Shown here: one piece after another, positions 6,445-9,451 of the stretch
How positions within the stretch are numbered: the first letter of the stretch is position 1
How the letters are laid out: each line of letters opens with the position of its first letter
Origin: Nitrospina sp.
GTDB lineage: Bacteria > Nitrospinota > Nitrospinia > Nitrospinales > Nitrospinaceae
Assembly (NCBI GenBank): GCA_004357435.1
Contig: SMVS01000051.1
Span: 1 to 9,451, forward strand
Reading direction: 5' to 3'
DNA: 9,451 nt
Notes under the pieces: model-generated
What the model was told of the DNA's origin: nothing
What the model saw: the letters and a program-made list of their open reading frames with translations, nothing else
The model's database searches: none
Program-made: the position numbers and the translations under genes

Positions 6445-7128
6445 TCAATCCTCAGCTTTATCCGACAAATAATTCAGCTCCAAAGCCCGCAGAAAATCAT
6501 CGAATGCCTGCTCCACCAGGGTGCCCACGTCAAAGGCGTCCCCTGGGTTTTTGTACTGGTATTTGATCAGGGCGGATTCAATAAGGTTTTTCAATATTAG
6601 GGAGCCGTACGGGGATTTTTTGAGTTCCTTCCGGTACGCGCGCGCGATTTCTTTCATCAAATTGTAGGCCTCCACCGTCTCCAGCATACCGTCGTAGTTG
6701 GTTCCTAACTCGCGGCACTCCGCCAGTAAAACTTTGATGCGGTCATTGAATAGGTCGTAACTGTCGGCCCCCAGCAGGTCTTTCACCGATTGCGCAAAAG
6801 CGGGATACAGGTTTTTTCGGGAAACATCATTTTGCAAATGCACCTCCAGCTTTTGCACGAAGAAGCGGCCCACATGGTCTTTCCTTTGCAGTTCCTTTTC
6901 ATGCAGAAAATACTTTTTGACCAAATCCTCCGAGGACGATTCTTGGGATGCCGATTGCACACAGAAATCGCATATCTCGACGCACTCCTTTTCCACCAGT
7001 TCCAAAAGATCCGACTCGTCCATGTCGGGATACTCCTTAATCAACTGCATGGTCTTGCGGATGATGGTCTGCCGGAACTGTCTGGTGCGGATCACGTCTT
7101 CGGGGAAAAGCGGCTCGAAATCGTCCAT
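6445..7128 (-). CDS. Uncharacterised helical acidic protein
   Basis: I do not recognise this protein. From the ATG at 7128 it has 227 aa beginning MDDFEPLFPEDVIRTRQFRQ. An in-frame TTG at 7143 would add five residues. Neither start has a convincing RBS. The sequence reads as almost wholly alpha-helical and cytosolic, with no signal peptide or membrane segment, and is rich in Glu, Asp, Lys and Leu. Notable points are a cysteine cluster C-x3-C-x2-C at residues 49, 53 and 56, a Ser/Glu patch at 60-67 (ASQESSSE), an amphipathic stretch about 115-165, and a C-terminal helix VEQAFDDFLRALELNYLSDKAED. Good length and normal codon use make it very probably real. It is convergent with rfbC (3-bp gap) and divergent from the unknown gene at 7298. 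A flagellar or regulatory role cannot be argued from the sequence. Confidence 0.75.
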   Translation of the reverse strand: MDDFEPLFPEDVIRTRQFRQTIIRKTMQLIKEYPDMDESDLLELVEKECVEICDFCVQSASQESSSEDLVKKYFLHEKELQRKDHVGRFFVQKLEVHLQNDVSRKNLYPAFAQSVKDLLGADSYDLFNDRIKVLLAECRELGTNYDGMLETVEAYNLMKEIARAYRKELKKSPYGSLILKNLIESALIKYQYKNPGDAFDVGTLVEQAFDDFLRALELNYLSDKAED

Positions 7129-7175
7129 AACTAACTTAATCAATTAGAAAAAAAGGTTTTATATAAATCCCCCGG

Positions 7176-7204
7176 ATTATACGGGCGAAAATTTTTATAA
7201 AAAT
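7176..7204 (-). promoter_or_regulatory. Possible promoter of the 227-aa gene
   Basis: A perfect TATAAT (7181-7176, minus strand) lies about 50 bp upstream of the ATG at 7128. The expected -35 position falls in an A/T run inside the palindrome at 7190-7205 and does not resemble TTGACA. It may be an activator-dependent or AT-tract-assisted promoter. Confidence is low to moderate. Confidence 0.35.
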
Positions 7205-7205
7205 T
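7190..7205. repeat. Perfect 16-bp AT palindrome in a divergent intergenic region
   Basis: AATTTTTATAAAAATT is its own reverse complement. Its left ten bases (AATTTTTATA) recur at 7269-7278, 79 bp away and closer to the gene at 7298. It sits between two divergent genes and covers the -35 position of the likely minus-strand promoter. It could be a dimeric repressor site or simply AT-rich spacer. Confidence 0.4.
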
Positions 7206-7297
7206 GAGACAGCACTCATGTTTGGTGCGGGTTCTGCCGTTGAGAACTTTAAGGAAAACCAGAATTAGAATTTTTATAGTAAAGGCTCAGTTGCAAA

Positions 7298-8080
7298 ATG
7301 GCAATGAATGTTCAAACATTTTTTAATGATTTTTCTCCGGTGACCCGCCGAGTTTCCGAAGTCCAAATAGGGACGTTTTTCTCCGCGGATCTGAACCTCC
7401 AAACTTTGGAGGGAGACCGGGTACGGATTGCATTCAACACCGGGGAATCGCTGACCCAATCCCGATCGGAAACGCGAGTGGGAACTCAGTTGGTGAGCCA
7501 GGAATTCTCATCGGTCGCCATTGCGGTTTCACGGTATTCCATCGCAGTGGCAGGCGATTTAAACGAAGATGAATTGCAAGCAATCCAGCACTTGGTGGAT
7601 GCGATCACTCCCATCGCCGGGGATTTCTTCACCCATGCGAAATTTGATACCGAGAATGCGGAGTCCCTCCTCGAGATCAATTTGGGTGAGATTCAAAGTT
7701 TTAAGTTGAGCCTTGAAAAAACCGTGGTCGTTACCGTCACAGGTTTTGAGCAAGCTCGTAGTGTTACTGATTCTTCTGGGTCAGGCTTGGTGGGCGCGGG
7801 GTTCCCGAATTTGTCGAACATCCGCGACCTGCCGGAATTGATTCATGCGGTGCTGGAAACGGTATTGTCCGCAGGTGCCAAGTCTATTCTCGACAACGAT
7901 GAGATCCTGAACACCCTGCATGACCTGATGAGATTTTTAAGAGAGCGCTTTTCCATTTTCGGCAACCCCGGCCAGCCACCTTTTGTGACCCAGGCCGAAA
8001 CCGCTGCCGAACCCGAAGTGGATTTTCTCCCCAACACCCGGGAAAGCGCTCCTCTCCCTGAACCCGAGCCGGCTGTCTAA
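7298..8080 (+). CDS. Uncharacterised 260-aa protein with a GDLNEDEL-x-x-I motif
   Basis: No firm family assignment. The start is ATG 7298 (or ATG 7304); the nearest purine-rich RBS is AAAGG about 12 nt upstream. Residues about 20-85 are beta-rich (FFSADLNLQTLEGDRVRIAFNTGES, SSVAIAVSRYSIAVAG). They lead into GDLNEDELQAIQHLVDAITPIAGDFF (86-111), a short helical module, and then EIQSFKLSLEKTVVVTV (131-147). Residues about 178-222 are helical (LPELIHAVLETVL, ILNTLHDLMRFLRERF). The C-terminal 35 residues are Pro/Glu-rich and probably disordered. No signal peptide, membrane segment or cysteine is seen. From memory, a similar arrangement (beta strands, then GdLdedEl.aI..L, then a Phe pair and another strand) occurs in hypothetical proteins of other flagellated gammaproteobacteria. 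I cannot verify that and assign no function. It is divergent from the gene at 6445-7128. Confidence 0.8.
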   Translation: MAMNVQTFFNDFSPVTRRVSEVQIGTFFSADLNLQTLEGDRVRIAFNTGESLTQSRSETRVGTQLVSQEFSSVAIAVSRYSIAVAGDLNEDELQAIQHLVDAITPIAGDFFTHAKFDTENAESLLEINLGEIQSFKLSLEKTVVVTVTGFEQARSVTDSSGSGLVGAGFPNLSNIRDLPELIHAVLETVLSAGAKSILDNDEILNTLHDLMRFLRERFSIFGNPGQPPFVTQAETAAEPEVDFLPNTRESAPLPEPEPAV

Positions 8081-8128
8081 ACTCGTATCTTCTGCTTTAA
8101 ACATTTTCCCTGAATTCTCCCAATCCCC

Positions 8129-8144
8129 CTTTAAGAAGGAGAAC
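8129..8144 (+). repeat. Direct repeat A, copy 1
   Basis: CTTTAAGAAGGAGAAC. It matches positions 8699-8714 at 15 of 16 bases. The copies are 570 bp apart and lie at opposite ends of the gene-free region. Confidence 0.55.
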
Positions 8145-8230
8145 CCGCGTGGCGTTTGACCCAAGAGGCTGGCTGTGGGAACTCACGCCTCACAATTGTC
8201 GAGTGCGGGACAGAGTTTGACCTGTTGCCT

Positions 8231-8324
8231 CCAGGTGCAACCTGGCTCCCTCTTGGTGAAGAGGGCGGGGGGTGATTATTCCTTATCTTCCTTGAATGAG
8301 CCTTTCCAGAATCTCCATCACCCC
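8231..8324. repeat. Nested palindromic intergenic element
   Basis: Three inverted repeats lie in tandem or nested. CCAGGT-gca-ACCTGG spans 8231-8245. CCCTCTT-ggtg-AAGAGGG spans 8248-8265. GGGGTGAT (8269-8276) pairs perfectly with ATCACCCC (8317-8324) across 40 bases. The style (CCCTCTT...AAGAGGG followed by GGGGTGA) resembles the common C/T-rich hairpin repeats dispersed in many bacterial genomes. No T-run follows, so terminator function is unlikely. Confidence 0.6.
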
Positions 8325-8407
8325 GTCAACCGGGCAAGGCCGGGAGCTAAATAGGTCACACATTGCAGGCCTTCAATATCGGTTGGGCATCAAACCGAGT
8401 TGATTGG

Positions 8408-8424
8408 TTTGGATCCAGCGGCAC
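8408..8424 (+). repeat. Direct repeat B, copy 1
   Basis: TTTGGATCCAGCGGCAC. It matches 8717-8733 at 16 of 17 bases. The copies bracket the second and third palindromic elements. Confidence 0.6.
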
Positions 8425-8526
8425 GTGTGATATTCCTTCATTAGCCTCATGCCCCGCAGGGGGAGACCTTTGTATAACCCGAAAATTCTGGATCAGTCCC
8501 AACAACTTTGATGAGAGACCGATGCC

Positions 8527-8545
8527 CCCCCTTCTTCGAAGGGGG
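8527..8545. repeat. Perfect 8-bp hairpin in a C/G-rich intergenic repeat
   Basis: CCCCCTTC (8527-8534), loop TTC, GAAGGGGG (8538-8545), followed by CTGGGGGG. It is similar in style to the CCCTCTT/AAGAGGG stem at 8248-8265 but not the same sequence. It is probably a dispersed intergenic element. No U-tract follows. Confidence 0.6.
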
Positions 8546-8601
8546 CTGGGGGGCGTCTTCCTTAGTGTCGTTGGTCCATTCAATGGGGCGGCATAAAACC
8601 C

Positions 8602-8655
8602 GGATTCTTCGCGGAGTTTATCCTGAGCTTGCCGAAGGACTCAGAATGATAATCC
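8602..8655. repeat. Composite inverted-repeat element (ATTCTTCGC ... CTCAGAATGA type)
   Basis: Outer arms GGATT (8602-8606) and AATCC (8651-8655) enclose ATTCT (8604-8608) with AGAAT (8643-8647). Inside these are GAGT (8614-8617) with ACTC (8639-8642) and TCCT (8621-8624) with AGGA (8636-8639). Strings of the form CCTGAGCTTGCCGAAGG and CTCAGAATGA are familiar from dispersed intergenic repeats in many environmental genomes, where they give spurious peptides such as YPELAEGLRM. That recognition is from memory. Confidence 0.55.
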
Positions 8656-8698
8656 TAAAATCTCTATGTTTCAGCCAACCTCACTTATGTAAAGCTTT

Positions 8699-8714
8699 CT
8701 TTAAGAAGGGGAAC
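8699..8714 (+). repeat. Direct repeat A, copy 2
   Basis: CTTTAAGAAGGGGAAC. It differs from copy 1 (8129-8144) at one base. It lies 2 bp before direct repeat B copy 2. Confidence 0.55.
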
Positions 8715-8716
8715 TA

Positions 8717-8733
8717 TTTGGGTCCAGCGGCAC
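8717..8733 (+). repeat. Direct repeat B, copy 2
   Basis: TTTGGGTCCAGCGGCAC. It differs from copy 1 (8408-8424) at one base. It ends 6 bp before the stop codon of the SDR gene. Confidence 0.6.
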
Positions 8734-8739
8734 CGCGGG

Positions 8740-9451
8740 TCACGGCATGAGACCGCCGTTGTTGATGTCGAGGGTTTGACCGGTGATGGAAGTTTGGGCG
8801 TCGGAGATCAGGAACTGGACGAGGCGGGCGATCTCATGCGGCTCGGACATTTTGCCGAGCGGCACCTGGCTCATGGCCTGCTGTTCGGCTTCGGTCTTGG
8901 AAATTTTCAGGAAATCGGCAAAGGCCTGCAGGCCTTCATGGGCCATGTCGGTGTTCACCCAGCCGGGACAAAGCGCGTTGACCAGAATTTTGTCGCGGGT
9001 CAATTCATTGGCCAGCGACCGCATCAATCCCAATATGCCGGCTTTGGATGCGCAGTAGGCGGAGTAACCGGGAACGCCGAGGCGCGCCAGTATGGAAGAG
9101 ATGAAAACGATTTTGCGGAAGCCGTCGGAATTTTTTTTGAGATAGGGCAGGCATTCCTGAACGGTATGGTAACTACCGGTGAGATTGGTGTCGATGATTT
9201 TCTGCCAGCGGTCGTTGGCTCCTGCCTGATTTTCCCCGCCGATTCCGGCATTGACCACCACGGCATGGAGTGCCATCACCTGGCTTTTGGCCAGCGCTTC
9301 GCGCAGGGTTTCCTTTTTTCTGACGTCGCAGGAGAAGCACTGATGCCGATCGGGGTGGTGCAACGTTAGCCGGGCGGAATCCAGGCGGGCGCCGTCGCGG
9401 CCCAGCAGGATCAGCGCATAGTCGCTCTCAGCCAGGACTTTGGCGATGGCC
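8740..9451 (-). CDS. Short-chain dehydrogenase/reductase (N-terminus beyond right edge)
   Basis: NAD(P)-dependent classical SDR with a Rossmann fold, 236 residues visible. The frame stays open to the right edge, reading AIAKVLAESDYALILLGRD, which is the helix and second strand just after the usual TGxxxGIG cofactor loop. About 12-25 N-terminal residues, including that loop, are therefore missing; a TTG at 9363 is internal, not the start. Visible signatures are CDVRKKE (adenine-side Asp), VVVNAGIGG (the NAG motif), the catalytic Ser in FISSILARLG, YSAYCASKAG with the YxxxK Tyr and Lys, NALCPGWVNTDM, and a C-terminal VQFLISDAQTSITGQTLDINNGGLMP. The overall pattern is closest to FabG-like 3-oxoacyl-ACP reductases and sugar or alcohol dehydrogenases. 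Substrate cannot be told from sequence. The stop is TGA at 8742-8740. Confidence 0.93.
   Translation of the reverse strand, partial: AIAKVLAESDYALILLGRDGARLDSARLTLHHPDRHQCFSCDVRKKETLREALAKSQVMALHAVVVNAGIGGENQAGANDRWQKIIDTNLTGSYHTVQECLPYLKKNSDGFRKIVFISSILARLGVPGYSAYCASKAGILGLMRSLANELTRDKILVNALCPGWVNTDMAHEGLQAFADFLKISKTEAEQQAMSQVPLGKMSEPHEIARLVQFLISDAQTSITGQTLDINNGGLMP

Larger units (their letters stand above)
8081..8739. other. 659-bp gene-free region rich in hairpins and short repeats
   Basis: No convincing gene lies between the stop at 8080 and the SDR stop at 8740. Small open frames here (8363-8596 plus, 8356-8583 minus, 8508-8750 plus) lack RBSs, have low-complexity translations driven by C/G runs and palindromes, and overlap one another. 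The stretch holds three distinct palindromic elements and two pairs of near-identical 16-17-nt direct repeats, listed separately. It looks like a landing zone for intergenic repeat elements. Confidence 0.7.

Noticed and set aside
6960..6984. C-x3-C-x2-C as a radical SAM motif
   Set aside because: The spacing matches the radical SAM signature, but the protein is all-helical, lacks the surrounding strand pattern and other SAM-binding motifs, and is too short for a TIM-barrel enzyme.
8356..8750. Small open frames in the repeat region (both strands)
   Set aside because: They overlap one another on opposite strands, run through homopolymeric C/G palindromes and have no RBS. Their peptides include strings typical of translated intergenic repeats.
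1..9451. A new defence, mobile or secretion system
   Set aside because: No nuclease, helicase, transposase, integrase, reverse transcriptase, toxin-antitoxin pair or CRISPR-like array was seen on either strand. The gene set is motility, biosynthesis and envelope, with two unknown proteins.

Overview
The window looks like chromosomal DNA from a motile Gram-negative bacterium. It carries flagellin genes behind sigma-28-type promoters, an outer-membrane beta-barrel protein with a signal peptide, and a peptidoglycan-recycling carboxypeptidase. The mix would suit a Nitrospinota- or deltaproteobacteria-like lineage, but that is a guess from gene style only. No tRNA, rRNA, CRISPR array, transposase or phage gene was seen.

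Layout from left to right. (a) 1-1955: two flagellin paralogs in tandem on the minus strand. The left one is cut by the window edge. Each has a strong ribosome binding site, a leader of over 100 nt that can fold, and a promoter of identical geometry (TAAA-N15-nCCGATAC). (b) 2117-3058, plus strand: an LD-carboxypeptidase of family S66, convergent with the next block. (c) 5698 down to 3072, minus strand: hisA, hisF and a DUF481 outer-membrane protein, probably one operon. hisA and hisF overlap by 11 bp, and a good sigma-70 promoter lies upstream of hisA. HisF has an unusual in-frame insertion. (d) 5896-6441, plus strand: a solitary rfbC (rmlC), divergent from hisA. (e) 7128 down to 6445, minus strand, and 7298-8080, plus strand: two uncharacterised proteins, divergent across an AT-rich spacer that contains a perfect 16-bp palindrome. 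(f) 8081-8739: a 659-bp gene-free stretch packed with hairpins and short direct repeats. It looks like a cluster of degraded intergenic palindromic elements. (g) 8740-9451, minus strand: a short-chain dehydrogenase/reductase cut by the right edge.

The named genes are housekeeping or envelope functions: motility, histidine biosynthesis, deoxysugar synthesis and wall recycling. I do not see a coherent new defence, mobile or secretion system. The points most worth a second look are the HisF insertion, the matched flagellin promoters and leaders, the two unrecognised proteins, and the repeat-rich gap.
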